From contig NZ_LOBC01000017.1 of NCBI RefSeq assembly GCF_001583695.1, positions 496,001-560,000 on the forward strand: 64,000 nt of DNA. Direction: 5' to 3'. The notes below the pieces were generated by a model, which saw only the letters and a list, made by a program, of their open reading frames with translations, was not told where the DNA came from and made no database searches. Both the position numbers and the translations under genes were made by a program. This document shows, piece after piece, positions 1 to 9,025 of the stretch. How positions within the stretch are numbered: the first letter of the stretch is position 1; each line of letters starts with the position of its first letter. The stretch comes from Bacillus wiedmannii. Its GTDB lineage: Bacteria > Bacillota > Bacilli > Bacillales > Bacillaceae_G.

Positions 1-684
1 AATTTTCGTTTCAAATGGATTATAAATTATATCTGATACAATCGTCCCTTTTTTTAACGAAGAAATTTGTAATGGCGTATATTCGACGCGTGGATGCATA
101 CCTATTGTTGTCGTCTGAATGATAATATCATAATTTCCTTGTTCTTCTGTTGCTTTTTCTAGCGATAAAGCAACAGAATTAACAGTAGCCGTACATGCAG
201 CAATAAGTTCTTTCGCCTTATCTGCTGTACGATTAGCTACATCAATCTCTTTCACACCTACATCAGCAAGAGAAAAATAAATAGCTCGACTAGCACCACC
301 TGCGCCAAGCAATAAAATACGTTTCTCCTGAAGTGGTTCACTACTAATTGACTGCAGCGCTCGGACAAAACCAATTCCATCTGTATTGTAGCCAATCAAT
401 TTTCCATCCTTATGAACCACTGTATTTACTGCACCAATTTGTTTTGCTAGCGGGTCAATCTCATCCAAATAATCCATAATAGCAACTTTGTGCGGCGTTG
501 TTACATTAAATCCTGAAATACCTAATGCTTTTAAACCTCTTACTGCTTCCCCTAGCACTTCCTCTTTAACAAGAAATGCATGATAATGGGCATCCATATT
601 CAAGTGTTCAAATGCATCGTTATGCATAACTGGCGATAATGAATGTCCAATTGGATTTCCGATTACACCATATAATTGTTTCAT
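1..684 (-). CDS. aroE: shikimate dehydrogenase (3' end cut by window edge)
   Basis: NADP-dependent reduction of 3-dehydroshikimate to shikimate in the chorismate (aromatic amino acid) pathway, cytosolic. The visible N-terminal 228 residues begin [18 protein letters not shown], the shikimate-binding signature with the S-x-S motif of AroE, and continue into the glycine-rich nucleotide-binding part. The family is about 275 residues, so roughly 50 C-terminal residues lie beyond position 1. The ATG is preceded by a GGAGAGGG ribosome site. It follows yqeH by 15 bp on the same strand, as in B. subtilis (yqeG-yqeH-aroE), so it is read as one operon. Confidence 0.95.
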   Translation of the reverse strand, partial: MKQLYGVIGNPIGHSLSPVMHNDAFEHLNMDAHYHAFLVKEEVLGEAVRGLKALGISGFNVTTPHKVAIMDYLDEIDPLAKQIGAVNTVVHKDGKLIGYNTDGIGFVRALQSISSEPLQEKRILLLGAGGASRAIYFSLADVGVKEIDVANRTADKAKELIAACTATVNSVALSLEKATEEQGNYDIIIQTTTIGMHPRVEYTPLQISSLKKGTIVSDIIYNPFETKI

Positions 685-699
685 AAATCCCTCTCCATA

Positions 700-1806
700 T
701 TAAATTAAAGATTTACGTAGCGAAACACTTACTCCTTTTGGTACGTGTGCAACAATTTTTGCTCCCGATTCGTTTACCGTAACCCATCCTAATCCAGAGA
801 ATACAACATCCGTTTTTGGTTCACGAATATTAAATTCGTATTTCACTAACTCTGGCATATTTTCTAATTCTTCTGGTGTTGGCGGGCTTAGTAAATCCCC
901 AGCATGATTTTTATACAATTCATCTGCTTTCTCAAGCTTTGTACGATGGATTGTTAAACGATTCGAGAAGTGACAAGTAAATGCACGACGACCACCACTT
1001 ACATAATCAAAACGTGCCAATCCACTGAAGAATAGTGTTTGTTCTTCATTTAATTGGAACACCATTGGCTTAATTTCTTTTGTTGGTGTAATAAGCTTTA
1101 AGCTTTCTTTTCCAACATAATGAGCCATTTGATGGTGGTTAATAATACCTGGCGTATCATATAAAGAAGATTCTTCGTCTAACGGAATATCAATTAAATC
1201 AAGTGTTGTTCCTGGGAAATGAGATGTTGTAATTACATTTTCAGTCTCATCACTAAATTCTTTAATCATACGATTAATAAATGTTGATTTTCCTACATTC
1301 GTACATCCAACAACGTAAACATCTTTTCCGCCGCGGTAATACTCAATAGCATCTGCCAACTCAGCAATCCCTTGCCCCTTTGCTGCACTAATTAAAAAGA
1401 CATCTTCTGGCTTTAATCCTAGCTGCTTTGCACTATAGCGCATCCAATGCTTTACTTTATCATGTTTTACTGACTTAGGAATTAAATCAGCTTTATTTCC
1501 AACAAGTAATACTTTATTATTTCCCACGAAACGATGTAGGCCAGGTAACCAGCTACCATTAAAATCAAAAATATCTACAATTTTAACTACTAACGCATCC
1601 GATTTTCCAATTCCATTTAGAATACGTAGGAAGTCATCATCTGTTAATGATACATCTTGAATTTCGTTATAATGTTTCAAGCGAAAACAGCGTTGACAAA
1701 TTACTTGTTCTTTCTCTAAAGATGAGGTAGGAGCATATCCCACTTCGTTTTTATCTTCTGTTTGAATTTCTACACCGCAACCAATACATTTAATTGTTTC
1801 AGTCAA
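700..1806 (-). CDS. yqeH: ribosome biogenesis GTPase YqeH
   Basis: Circularly permuted GTPase needed for 30S subunit assembly. The N terminus carries a zinc-finger-like pair CIGC ... CQRC (about residues 7-40). The G motifs then run in permuted order: NKAD (G4, about residue 105), SAAKG (G5), GCTNVGKS (G1, about 166-173), and DTPG (G3, about 217). The length of 368 residues is normal for the family. The start is TTG at 1806 with GGGAGGAATAAAG upstream; a Met start is not available nearby. Only 3 bp separate it from yqeG, consistent with translational coupling. Confidence 0.96.
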   Translation of the reverse strand: MTETIKCIGCGVEIQTEDKNEVGYAPTSSLEKEQVICQRCFRLKHYNEIQDVSLTDDDFLRILNGIGKSDALVVKIVDIFDFNGSWLPGLHRFVGNNKVLLVGNKADLIPKSVKHDKVKHWMRYSAKQLGLKPEDVFLISAAKGQGIAELADAIEYYRGGKDVYVVGCTNVGKSTFINRMIKEFSDETENVITTSHFPGTTLDLIDIPLDEESSLYDTPGIINHHQMAHYVGKESLKLITPTKEIKPMVFQLNEEQTLFFSGLARFDYVSGGRRAFTCHFSNRLTIHRTKLEKADELYKNHAGDLLSPPTPEELENMPELVKYEFNIREPKTDVVFSGLGWVTVNESGAKIVAHVPKGVSVSLRKSLI

Positions 1807-1809
1807 ACT

Positions 1810-2322
1810 TTATTCCTCCCAGTTAATTAAACCTTTTTTCTTCATATTTCTCATAATTCTTCGTTCAATTTTTCGATTAAAGCGCGTTACTAATCCGTCC
1901 GTTTGTGCTACCGGTACAACTAAAATTGTATGAAGTCCCACTCGGTTTCCACCTAAAACATCCGTTAGTAACTGATCTCCAATTACTACAACTTCATCTG
2001 GTTGCAGGTGCATCTCTTGTATCGCACGCTTAAACGCGCGAACAAATGGTTTACGCGCACTATGAATAAATGGAATACCTAATGGATCAGCAAAGTCTTT
2101 CACACGTTGCTCATTATTATTTGAAACGACCGTTACTTGAATACCTTGCTCTTTCATTTTCAAAAACCATTCTTCAAGTTGTGGCGTTGCATTCGGACGA
2201 TCCCATTCAATTAACGTGTTATCTAAATCAGTAATGACACCTTTAATTCCACGTTTTTTCAAATCTTCTGGTTGAACATGATATACATTTTTCACATATT
2301 CATTTGGTAAAAATAGCTTCAA
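1810..2322 (-). CDS. yqeG: YqeG family HAD-IIIA phosphatase
   Basis: Haloacid-dehalogenase superfamily phosphatase of subclass IIIA; the physiological substrate is not established. The catalytic nucleophile motif DLDNTLIEWD is near residues 32-41, motif II VVSNN follows near 65, and the GDQLLTDVLGGN motif near 116 supplies the Mg-binding aspartates. Length 170 residues is typical. The start is TTG at 2322 with AAAGAGGTG seven bases upstream. First gene of the yqeG-yqeH-aroE operon, divergent from sda across a DnaA-box region. Confidence 0.94.
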   Translation of the reverse strand: MKLFLPNEYVKNVYHVQPEDLKKRGIKGVITDLDNTLIEWDRPNATPQLEEWFLKMKEQGIQVTVVSNNNEQRVKDFADPLGIPFIHSARKPFVRAFKRAIQEMHLQPDEVVVIGDQLLTDVLGGNRVGLHTILVVPVAQTDGLVTRFNRKIERRIMRNMKKKGLINWEE

Positions 2323-2386
2323 TTTCTTTCACCTCTTTGAGGAGTTTTCATAAAAATTTTTCGACAACATATTTCGATATATGACC

Positions 2387-2485
2387 TGTGGATAAAATTG
2401 TACACATTTTCCACATTAATTTTTCAGCCAATTTGGAATTTACTAACAATCTATACACATTTTATCCACCTAGGTATGTGGATAA
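2387..2485. promoter_or_regulatory. DnaA-box cluster between yqeG and sda
   Basis: Two perfect DnaA boxes in the TGTGGATAA orientation lie at 2387-2395 and 2477-2485, with near-matches TTTTCCACA (2407-2415) and TTATCCACC (2462-2470). In B. subtilis DnaA controls sda transcription through boxes in this position, linking replication status to the sporulation block. A weak promoter for sda (TTGTGA ... TACATT, spacer 17) lies just downstream, at about 2494-2522. Confidence 0.85.
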
Positions 2486-2569
2486 CCACTCGTTTGTGAC
2501 TGTCATATTTTTTTGGTACATTAAATGCAACAACGAATCAATCCTTAAATTATTAGGAGGTGACTCACC

Positions 2570-2725
2570 TTGAAAACAAAATATATGGAACAGTTGTCTA
2601 CTGAGTTACTCACTGAGTCTTATTATAAAGCAAAAGAACTAAAATTAAATCCCGACTTCATTTTACTTATAAAACAAGAAATGATTAGACGCTCATTAGA
2701 GGACAAGCTTGTCAAATCGTCTTGA
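2570..2725 (+). CDS. sda: sporulation checkpoint protein Sda
   Basis: Small antikinase that binds the dimerisation domain of KinA-type sporulation histidine kinases and blocks phosphorelay entry when replication is perturbed. The 51-residue product contains the Sda core [20 protein letters not shown] followed by [15 protein letters not shown], which lines up with B. subtilis Sda ([22 protein letters not shown]). The start is TTG at 2570 after a perfect AGGAGGTGA ribosome site; an internal ATG five codons in would give 46 residues, the usual length, but has no ribosome site of its own. The upstream DnaA boxes and the neighbour yqeG support the assignment. Confidence 0.93.
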   Translation: MKTKYMEQLSTELLTESYYKAKELKLNPDFILLIKQEMIRRSLEDKLVKSS

Positions 2726-2760
2726 TTACATATAAAGTGAAATTTTAATGAGCTAACTTG

Positions 2761-2787
2761 TAAAAAGAGCCATCCTGCGATGGCTCT
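2761..2787 (-). terminator. rho-independent terminator of psd
   Basis: Read on the minus strand, AGAGCCATC / GATGGCTCT form a 9-bp stem with a 4-nt loop, followed by TTTTTA. It lies 87 bp past the psd stop. Confidence 0.85.
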
Positions 2788-2873
2788 CGAATAAACAAGT
2801 ACTCCCATCTAGGGAATTTCATCATTAAGCATCTTTGTCCATAACTCTTGCTTACAGTTATAAAATGTTTTCT

Positions 2874-3662
2874 TTACTTATGAGCCGAACGAGTAGCAAT
2901 TTTTTCACCAAGACGAAGCTCTTGTCCACTCTTCAATTCCTGCACTACTTCTATCATATCTTTTTCAAACAATAACACAACTGTTGAGCCAAATGTAAAG
3001 TATGCCATTTCTTCACCTTTTTGAACAGTGTCTCTTTCATGCAACAGCTCAATACTATTAACAAACATAGCTCCTACTTTTACAAGTGCCATATGTTCAC
3101 CGTCACTATTTACTTCTGTAACAGAGCGATAATTTTTTGACAATGGCTCTTTCCCATATTCCATACCAGCTGCATTTACCGGATATGACTTTCTACCAAG
3201 TACAAACCTTTCAGTCACAGAACCAGAAAGCGGACTATGAATACGATGATAATGACTTGGGCTTAAATAAATAACCATGTATGTACCACCTGCATATCGC
3301 TTTGCACGTTCTTCATTACCTAGCATATCCACTATTGAATAACGCTTACCTTTAATATCAAATGTTTTTGTGTCCTCAATAGGACCGTGATCAGCAAAAA
3401 CACCATCAACAGGACTAACGATACTCGATGCATCTGTATCAACACTACGCTTTCCTTCTTTTAGCTTACGCGTAAATAATTCATGCAATGTTCTATATTC
3501 CTTCAAACCCTTTTCCATCTCATCTTGGTTAATTTGAAAAACTTTCGCATACGATGGAATAATGATAGAGCTCAAACGAGATTGTGCAAATTTACGTAAT
3601 ATATAAGAAGTAAAACGACCATTTGTAAGTTCGATCATAAGTCGATATAATGTACGTCGCAA
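2874..3662 (-). CDS. psd: phosphatidylserine decarboxylase proenzyme
   Basis: Membrane-associated pyruvoyl enzyme converting phosphatidylserine to phosphatidylethanolamine. The C-terminal region shows [12 protein letters not shown] (about residues 224-235); self-cleavage at the G-S bond of this GST motif generates the pyruvoyl group. Other family signatures are VSPVDGVF near 83 and the [11 protein letters not shown] block near 133. Length 262 is normal. The start is TTG at 3662, preceded by AGGAGG nine bases upstream. Stands alone between its own terminator and sigK. Confidence 0.95.
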   Translation of the reverse strand: MRRTLYRLMIELTNGRFTSYILRKFAQSRLSSIIIPSYAKVFQINQDEMEKGLKEYRTLHELFTRKLKEGKRSVDTDASSIVSPVDGVFADHGPIEDTKTFDIKGKRYSIVDMLGNEERAKRYAGGTYMVIYLSPSHYHRIHSPLSGSVTERFVLGRKSYPVNAAGMEYGKEPLSKNYRSVTEVNSDGEHMALVKVGAMFVNSIELLHERDTVQKGEEMAYFTFGSTVVLLFEKDMIEVVQELKSGQELRLGEKIATRSAHK

Positions 3663-3902
3663 ATTGCGAAACCTCCTAATCAGTCTATAACTTTAGCTTC
3701 CCCTTCTTTTCCTTCTATATCATATGTAAAATTGGTTCTTATTCCCACATATCATATAGAACTGTTTCATTATACATGCGGAAAACTAAGTATGGTATTA
3801 TTCTTAAATTGTTTAGCACCCTCTAATATTACAGATAGAATCCGTCATTTTCAACAGTGAACATAGATTTCTTCTGAACACAACTCTTTTTCTTTCCTTA
3901 TT

Positions 3903-3942
3903 TACAAAAAGAAAAGCAGCCCATTTTAAAATATGGCTGCTT
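3903..3942 (-). terminator. terminator of sigK
   Basis: On the minus strand AAGCAGCCAT ... ATGGGCTGCTT pair around an AT loop, followed by TTCTTTTTG, starting 11 bp after the sigK stop. Confidence 0.85.
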
Positions 3943-3952
3943 GCAATGTACA

Positions 3953-4666
3953 TTATTCTTTCGCTTTTTTCTCTTTCTCAGCTCTTACAAATTCATGGAA
4001 CATTTTCATTAAAGCGCGCTTTTCAATTCTTGATACGTAGCTTCTGGAAATACCAAGTGCCTTCGCAATCTCTCGTTGCGTTTTCTCCTTATCAAGCCCC
4101 AGTCCAAAACGCTTCACGATTACTTCTTTCTCTCGTTCGTCTAAAATATCGATATACTCTTTAATCTTTTCTAACTCCATACTAAGCTGAATCATATCAA
4201 TTACATCTTCAGACTCTGATTTTAATATATCGATAAGCGATATTTCATTCCCCTCTTTATCTTGCCCGATTGGATCATGAAGTGAAACGTCTTTTTTCGT
4301 TTTTTTCAGTACACGTAAATGCATTAAAATTTCATTTTCAATACATCGTGCTGCATACGTCGCAAGTTTTGTGCCTTTTCCTGCCGAATAGCTCTCGATC
4401 GCTTTAATGAGCCCAATTGTACCAATTGAAATTAAATCTTCTGCATCTTCCCCTGTGTTTTCAAATTTTTTAACGATATGAGCTACAAGCCGTAAATTAT
4501 GTTCAATTAACAGATTTCTCGCTTGAGCATCACCTTGCTCCATTAACTCTAAGTACTTTCTCTCATCGTCTGATGATAACGGCTGCGGAAACGCATTATT
4601 CTTCACATAAGAAACAAAGACAAACACTTCTCGAACCATATATCCAATTGCGGCGAATAGACTCAA
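3953..4666 (-). CDS. sigK: sporulation sigma factor SigK (uninterrupted pro-sigma K)
   Basis: Late mother-cell sigma factor controlling coat and spore-maturation genes. Region 2 ([26 protein letters not shown]) and region 4 ([22 protein letters not shown]) are both complete in one frame. In some B. subtilis strains the gene is split by the skin prophage; here it is not. I place the start at TTG 4666, not the TTG at 4684: GGAGGTGA lies seven bases before it, and the 19-residue leader up to Tyr-20 (YVKNNAFPQ) then matches the B. subtilis pro-sequence that is cleaved off. This gives 237 residues. Confidence 0.95.
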
Positions 4667-4853
4667 ACCTTTCACCTCCGCCAAAATAGTGGTCTTTACT
4701 ATGTGTATGTGGGCGTGAGGTTATTTGTGTCTGTACGATATAAATATGGAATCCTTAGCTTTTTGTCGAACGAAATACGTCTTTCATACCTGGAATATTT
4801 TTTCCAATGTATTACAATATGTTAAGTTCCAAAATTTTGAAAGAGGTGTTTTC

Positions 4854-5378
4854 ATGCGATACGCTACATCACAAATCAGAAACCTTGTAATACTCACATC
4901 ATCATTTTTCTTACTTTCAGCCTGTGGACAACAAACGTCTCCTACAAAAACTGAGGCTACTAAACAAGATACTGCCGTATCAAAAGACAGTGCAAAAGCT
5001 GAGAACAGCACAACAACTAAAAACAATGCAAAAACTGAAAATAATACGAAACCTGAAGCAGAATCTAAAAACACACAAAAAGAGCAACAACCAGCTAAGC
5101 AACCAAATAAACAAACTGATACTAATACATTCACAAGTGAAGATGCTATAAAAGTTCTAGAAAAAAGAATGGGAGCTCGCTCAAATGAAATTCGTTACAG
5201 CTCCAGTGAAGACAAACTAATTGGCACATTAAATGGTATTAAGCTATACGACGTATTATACGGACGCGAATCTCCTGAGAACTCACGTGCGCTAAATTTT
5301 GCAGTGGGATCTGATGGAAACCTATATGATTGGTCAAAAGCTCAAGATGGTATTCTTCAACCACTTAACGGCAATTAA
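4854..5378 (+). CDS. lipoprotein of unknown function
   Basis: Predicted lipoprotein of 174 residues. The signal peptide MRYATSQIRNLVILTSSFFL ends in a lipobox LSAC with the lipidated Cys near residue 24. It is followed by a low-complexity Lys/Thr/Asn/Glu linker (about residues 25-90), which probably spans the cell wall, and a C-terminal globular region of about 85 residues that I cannot assign with confidence. The ATG at 4854 follows GAAAGAGGTG; the longer upstream reading frame is unlikely because it would bury the signal peptide. Monocistronic, facing away from sigK. Confidence 0.8.
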   Translation: MRYATSQIRNLVILTSSFFLLSACGQQTSPTKTEATKQDTAVSKDSAKAENSTTTKNNAKTENNTKPEAESKNTQKEQQPAKQPNKQTDTNTFTSEDAIKVLEKRMGARSNEIRYSSSEDKLIGTLNGIKLYDVLYGRESPENSRALNFAVGSDGNLYDWSKAQDGILQPLNGN

Positions 5379-5399
5379 TAAATGATTCTAAGAACATAG

Positions 5400-5434
5400 T
5401 AAAAGCCAGTCGATACGTATCGATTGGCTTTTAC
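5400..5434. terminator. bidirectional terminator
   Basis: AAAAGCCAGTCGATACG / TATCGATTGGCTTTT forms a long stem with A and T tracts on the two sides, between the convergent lipoprotein and YcdB-type genes. Confidence 0.85.
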
Positions 5435-6930
5435 TAATACTCACTCCAAATTTTCTCCCCGGTATGCGCATCAATATAACGAATTTCTCGACTACAGTCG
5501 AAGAATTCTTTATAATTTTCATCCGTTGTTTGTTTATACAGCAATTGATATACCGTTTCCTCTACGTCATGATCTATAGACCATTCTAATTTAACTCGGA
5601 TAGCCTCTCTGTATATTTCTAACGCTTCTTCTTTTGTTACTTTTGGTGTTGTTTCATATGCAAGTAATTCTTTTATAAATTTGCTAGACTCTCCAGAGTA
5701 GTGCATCACTGCACCATTTTCTGCATTGATGTTGATCATAAAGTGCTTATACTCTGCCGGAATACCATTCACATATACGGAAAAGTTAAATCTTTCAATC
5801 CCATCTTCTGCTTCTTCACGTTCCTCCCAAAGGCGAAGATATTGTGTGATATCCGGAATCACTCGCTCTAAAAATTGAATTGCTTTTTGTAAACATTCCT
5901 CTCTAGACAGTATTTGCTTTGCTTCTTTATCTTCTGTCAGTTTTATAAAACCAATTAATTCACTGGTTAATTTATCAACCGTAATGCCAATTAAATTATT
6001 ATATTTTAACATCGGTAAATACTTCTTAAAGAATTCATTCATTAAATATGGATTCTGTTCTTCTTTCTGTTTTTGTAATTCCTCTTTCAGAACAAATTTC
6101 ATCCTTATTTCATCATCATTTTCCGTTTCATCTACTTTTGTAAAACTTTCTTTATCCCAGCCAAATAATTCGAATATGTCACCTTGCCGGCTACCTTTCT
6201 TTGTTTTTTCAACAGCTACTGTCGGCGGTAATTTATAATGTTCTGATCCAAATAAATCTTCTCCCGTACTTGCATTAATAGATGCATGACTAGGTTCTGG
6301 TTCATATACAAGATGGTCCCCTTTTACTTCTTCTCCATTTTCATACTCACATGAAGAGTGTGTTAAATCTACAAATACAAGTCTCATATTTTGTCTAGCT
6401 TTCAAATTTTCTAAAACGACATTCTCCTCAACAATTTCACTTGGCCATAACGGTTTTTTCTCGATAGCTTTTTGTCCATTATAACGAAAATGCACAACAT
6501 TACCTGAAGGATGAACTCGCACGACACACCCTGTATTCGGCAATGGATAGCTATTCACTTCTTGCATATAATTTACTTCTTTCCAACCGCGCCAATTATC
6601 CTTAACAGTTACATATGTATAAAATTCATATCCTTCTTTTATATATTTTTTTAAGAATACATTTGCAATCTCTCTTGCTTTATTCTCCTCTATCGCTTCC
6701 TTGCCGCTCGAAATAGAATTTCCCTCCTCTATCCTAAAGTCAATTAAATTACCGGTATGTCTATTCAGTGTAATCTGTATTGTTCTCTCCTCATCCGCTT
6801 TATGTTCCCACCATAATAGATGATATGGGTCATCCACACCTTCTTGATCATCTACAACAAGACTATAATCATCTGAAATGTTAATAATATGAGCCACTTG
6901 CTCTTTTCTTTCTTTATCTTTTTGATTCAT
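5434..6930 (-). CDS. YcdB/YcdC repeated-domain protein
   Basis: A 498-residue protein built of repeated YcdB/YcdC-type modules, each with a helix of the form EA..IA..FLKKY or EEAL.IYREAI followed by strands ending in a hydrophobic-G-Y/F or NA.TGE turn. These modules look like the pepSY-type propeptide folds of exported peptidases. No signal peptide or membrane segment is visible, so it is probably cytosolic. Role unknown. Of two consecutive ATGs, the second (6930) is seven bases from AGGGAG and is preferred; the first is at 6933. Confidence 0.75.
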   Translation of the reverse strand: MNQKDKERKEQVAHIINISDDYSLVVDDQEGVDDPYHLLWWEHKADEERTIQITLNRHTGNLIDFRIEEGNSISSGKEAIEENKAREIANVFLKKYIKEGYEFYTYVTVKDNWRGWKEVNYMQEVNSYPLPNTGCVVRVHPSGNVVHFRYNGQKAIEKKPLWPSEIVEENVVLENLKARQNMRLVFVDLTHSSCEYENGEEVKGDHLVYEPEPSHASINASTGEDLFGSEHYKLPPTVAVEKTKKGSRQGDIFELFGWDKESFTKVDETENDDEIRMKFVLKEELQKQKEEQNPYLMNEFFKKYLPMLKYNNLIGITVDKLTSELIGFIKLTEDKEAKQILSREECLQKAIQFLERVIPDITQYLRLWEEREEAEDGIERFNFSVYVNGIPAEYKHFMININAENGAVMHYSGESSKFIKELLAYETTPKVTKEEALEIYREAIRVKLEWSIDHDVEETVYQLLYKQTTDENYKEFFDCSREIRYIDAHTGEKIWSEY

Positions 6931-6989
6931 CATACCGCTCCCTTTATTACAATTTAAGGTAATTATAACAAACAAAACCAAAGAAATAT

Positions 6990-7021
6990 AAACAAAACAA
7001 GACTAGAGATATCTCTAGTCT
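6990..7021 (-). terminator. terminator of rpmG
   Basis: AGACTAGAGAT / ATCTCTAGTCT is a perfect 11-bp palindrome at 7000-7021, followed on the minus strand by TGTTTTGTTT. It abuts the rpmG stop. Confidence 0.85.
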
Positions 7022-7022
7022 T

Positions 7023-7172
7023 CTACTTCGTTTCACGATGTAACGTTACTCGCTTTAATCGTGGACAATATTTTTTTAGTTCGATGCGCTCTGGATTGTT
7101 TCGTTTATTTTTTTTAGAAATATAATTACGATCACCGCACTCGGTACAAGCTAATGTAATATTTACACGCAT
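7023..7172 (-). CDS. rpmG: 50S ribosomal protein L33
   Basis: A 49-residue L33 beginning [19 protein letters not shown] and ending [17 protein letters not shown]. The first zinc pair CTEC is intact. In the second pair the last Cys is Leu (CPRL), so only three of four ligands remain, a state also seen in other Firmicutes L33 paralogs. ATG with AAGAAAGGAG upstream. Bacilli usually carry several rpmG copies; which paralog this is cannot be settled from the sequence. Confidence 0.93.
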   Translation of the reverse strand: MRVNITLACTECGDRNYISKKNKRNNPERIELKKYCPRLKRVTLHRETK

Positions 7173-7263
7173 TTGTAATTCTCCTTTCTTTTAAAGATCG
7201 CAAACTAAAACGTAATGATTACGATTTATATATTATATAACTTCATTCTATTTGTCAATTGCA

Positions 7264-7297
7264 AAACAAAAGGGATCTAAATAGAACCCTTTTGTTT
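7264..7297 (-). terminator. terminator after the nitroreductase gene
   Basis: AACAAAAGGG / CCCTTTTGTT stem just downstream of the minus-strand nitroreductase stop, with TTTTGC following. Confidence 0.75.
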
Positions 7298-7316
7298 AAG
7301 TAATCTATACCTTGTA

Positions 7317-7939
7317 TTAAAATGTTTCGTATGTAACAAACTCACTAATCGGTTTTCGATATCCTCGTGGGCGAGTTTTAGTAGTATCACTTTTTCCTAT
7401 CGTAATCATTAAAACAGGTACTACATGCTCCGGCATATTTAATTCACTTTGTACTGCTTTTTCATCAAAACCGATCATTGGACACGTATGATAGCCATAA
7501 TATTTAGCTGCGTACATAAAAGTCATCGCACTTAACGAAGCATTTCTAATCGCTTCCTCTTCCATGAAGCGTTCTCCTTTTCCTTCATATAACCCTTTCG
7601 TTTGCCTAATTGCATCTTCATACTCACATTCATCAATCATCTTTAAAACCTTCATACCGAAATAAATATTTTCGACATTTTGATATGCTCTCTTATCACC
7701 ACAAACAAGTATTACTGCAGATGCACTTGATACTTTATACTGCCTAAAAGCTAACTCTTTTAATCTTTCTTTGCGCTCTTGATCACGAATTACAACATAA
7801 TGTGTATGTTGCAAATTGTAACAAGATGGAGAAAGCTTTGTTAGCTCAAATATTTTTTAAAATCCTCATCAAGGATTTCTATTTCTTGTACAAATTTCAT
7901 TGCAGAACGTCTAGCAATTGCTAATTCTTCAAAGTTCAC
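7317..7939 (-). pseudogene. nitroreductase family protein, frameshifted near its N terminus
   Basis: An FMN-dependent nitroreductase-type gene with one frame break. Translation from GTG 7939 (AAGGGG ribosome site) gives MNFEELAIARRSAMKFVQEI and reaches DEDFKK, then stops. One base later in phase, the frame continues IFELTKLSPSCYNLQHTHYVVIRDQERKERLKEL, which is the expected FMN-binding stretch of the family, and runs to 7317. The break lies at the run of six A (7853-7858 on the plus strand as T); one extra A would restore about 208 residues. Translation of the 3' part alone (from the Met at 7814) would lack the flavin-binding N terminus. Could be a real inactivation, a sequencing error, or phase variation. 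Confidence 0.85.
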
Positions 7940-8186
7940 CTTATAGCCCCTTAATAACCATAAATTCAAATATACATTAATTTATACAATCAAATAAATA
8001 AAATAAATCAAATGAAAACACTTTAAGTTATGGATAATAATGATGCTTCACAAAAAAAGACAAAAAGCTGAAACAATTAGTTCATACGAAATTCACACGA
8101 ATCTATTACTATAAGAATTATACATAGTGAACTTATTAACAATCACGTTTATTTATATAGAATCTTACTCGAAAGGAGTTGAAAGT

Positions 8187-8258
8187 ATGAAAACTAAATA
8201 TCGTTTTATGATCTCATCATTTGCTGCTTGCGCTTATATGCTTTGGTATTTAGTATAA
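8187..8258 (+). CDS. candidate 23-residue hydrophobic peptide
   Basis: An ATG frame with a strong GAAAGGAGTTGAAAGT ribosome site encodes MKTKYRFMISSFAACAYMLW plus three residues, a single hydrophobic helix after a basic start. It lies 40 bp upstream of the alarmone synthetase, on the same strand. No family recognised; could be a real small membrane peptide or a leader. Confidence 0.5.
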   Translation: MKTKYRFMISSFAACAYMLWYLV

Positions 8259-8298
8259 TAACAACCTCGCTTGTAAATTGGAAAAGGTGTGTATATAA

Positions 8299-8949
8299 AT
8301 GGAATATAATCAATCAACAGTTAACTATTGGAAAGCTTTTGTACTACCATATACATTTGCTTTAGAAGAGTTAAAAACTAAATTTGAAATTATGAACCGG
8401 GAAGCTCAATTTTTAGAGGATTACAACCCGTTTGAACATATAAAAACAAGACTAAAACAACCTGAAAGTATTATTAAAAAGCTTGAGCGTAAAAATTTAT
8501 TACCAACAGTTGAAAATGCCCAAACTCATTTACAAGATATCATCGGCATTCGTATTACATGTTGCTTCGTAGAAGATATCTATCATTTAAAAAATGTTAT
8601 TCAAAAGCGTGAAGATATGGAAATCATTGAAGTAAAAGATTATATCGCTAATCCAAAGGGAAACGGATATAAAAGTTTACACATGATTATTAAATATCCT
8701 TTATCACTGAATTCTGGTACAAAAGATGTATTTGCAGAAATTCAGTTACGTACACTTGCTATGGATTTTTGGGCAAGTTTAGAACATAAACTTTACTATA
8801 AATATGAAGGGAAAATACCTGAGTATTTAAAAGATGAACTACACGATGCAGCAATGAAAGCTGAAGATCTTGATAATAAAATGGCAACCATTCGCCAAGA
8901 TATTGATGATATTGAAGCATGTTCAAATCAAATTCTGTTACCACTATAA
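8299..8949 (+). CDS. relP: small alarmone synthetase (YwaC/RelP type)
   Basis: Single-domain (p)ppGpp synthetase of 216 residues, transferring pyrophosphate from ATP to GDP/GTP without a hydrolase domain. The synthetase core is present: HIKTRLKQPESIIKKLERK, DIIGIRITCCFVEDIY, the NGYKSLHMII G-loop, and AEIQLRTLAMDFWASLEHKLYYK. Motif details (NPKGNGYKSLH, MDFWASLEHKLYYK) are nearer to B. subtilis YwaC/SasA than to YjbM/RelQ. In B. subtilis ywaC is induced by cell-envelope stress; control here is not visible. Followed by a terminator. Confidence 0.88.
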   Translation: MEYNQSTVNYWKAFVLPYTFALEELKTKFEIMNREAQFLEDYNPFEHIKTRLKQPESIIKKLERKNLLPTVENAQTHLQDIIGIRITCCFVEDIYHLKNVIQKREDMEIIEVKDYIANPKGNGYKSLHMIIKYPLSLNSGTKDVFAEIQLRTLAMDFWASLEHKLYYKYEGKIPEYLKDELHDAAMKAEDLDNKMATIRQDIDDIEACSNQILLPL

Positions 8950-8980
8950 AAAAGGTTCTCTCCAATGAGAACCTTTTTTA
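8947..8980 (+). terminator. terminator of the alarmone synthetase gene
   Basis: AAAGGTTCTC / GAGAACCTTTTTT, 10-bp stem plus T tract, overlapping the stop codon. Confidence 0.9.
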
Positions 8981-8983
8981 TTT

Positions 8984-9025
8984 CGCTATTTACGGGTAGT
9001 AAGACTTCCTAATTAAAGTTTCACT
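8984..9025 (-). repeat. dispersed repeat, internally deleted copy
   Basis: Read on the minus strand it begins AGTGAAACTTTAATTAGG and ends CTACCCGTAAATAGCG, matching the left and right ends of the 118-bp element at 19931-20048 with the centre missing. Like that copy it starts at the base after a TAA stop codon. Confidence 0.65.

Noticed and set aside
4725-4853. N-terminal extension of the lipoprotein at 4854 by 43 codons
   Set aside because: It would bury the signal peptide inside the protein, and the better ribosome site is directly before ATG 4854.
4784-5134. Cys-rich minus-strand frame of 116 codons opposite the lipoprotein
   Set aside because: It is the complement of the Lys/Thr/Asn-rich linker and has no ribosome site, so it is a shadow frame.
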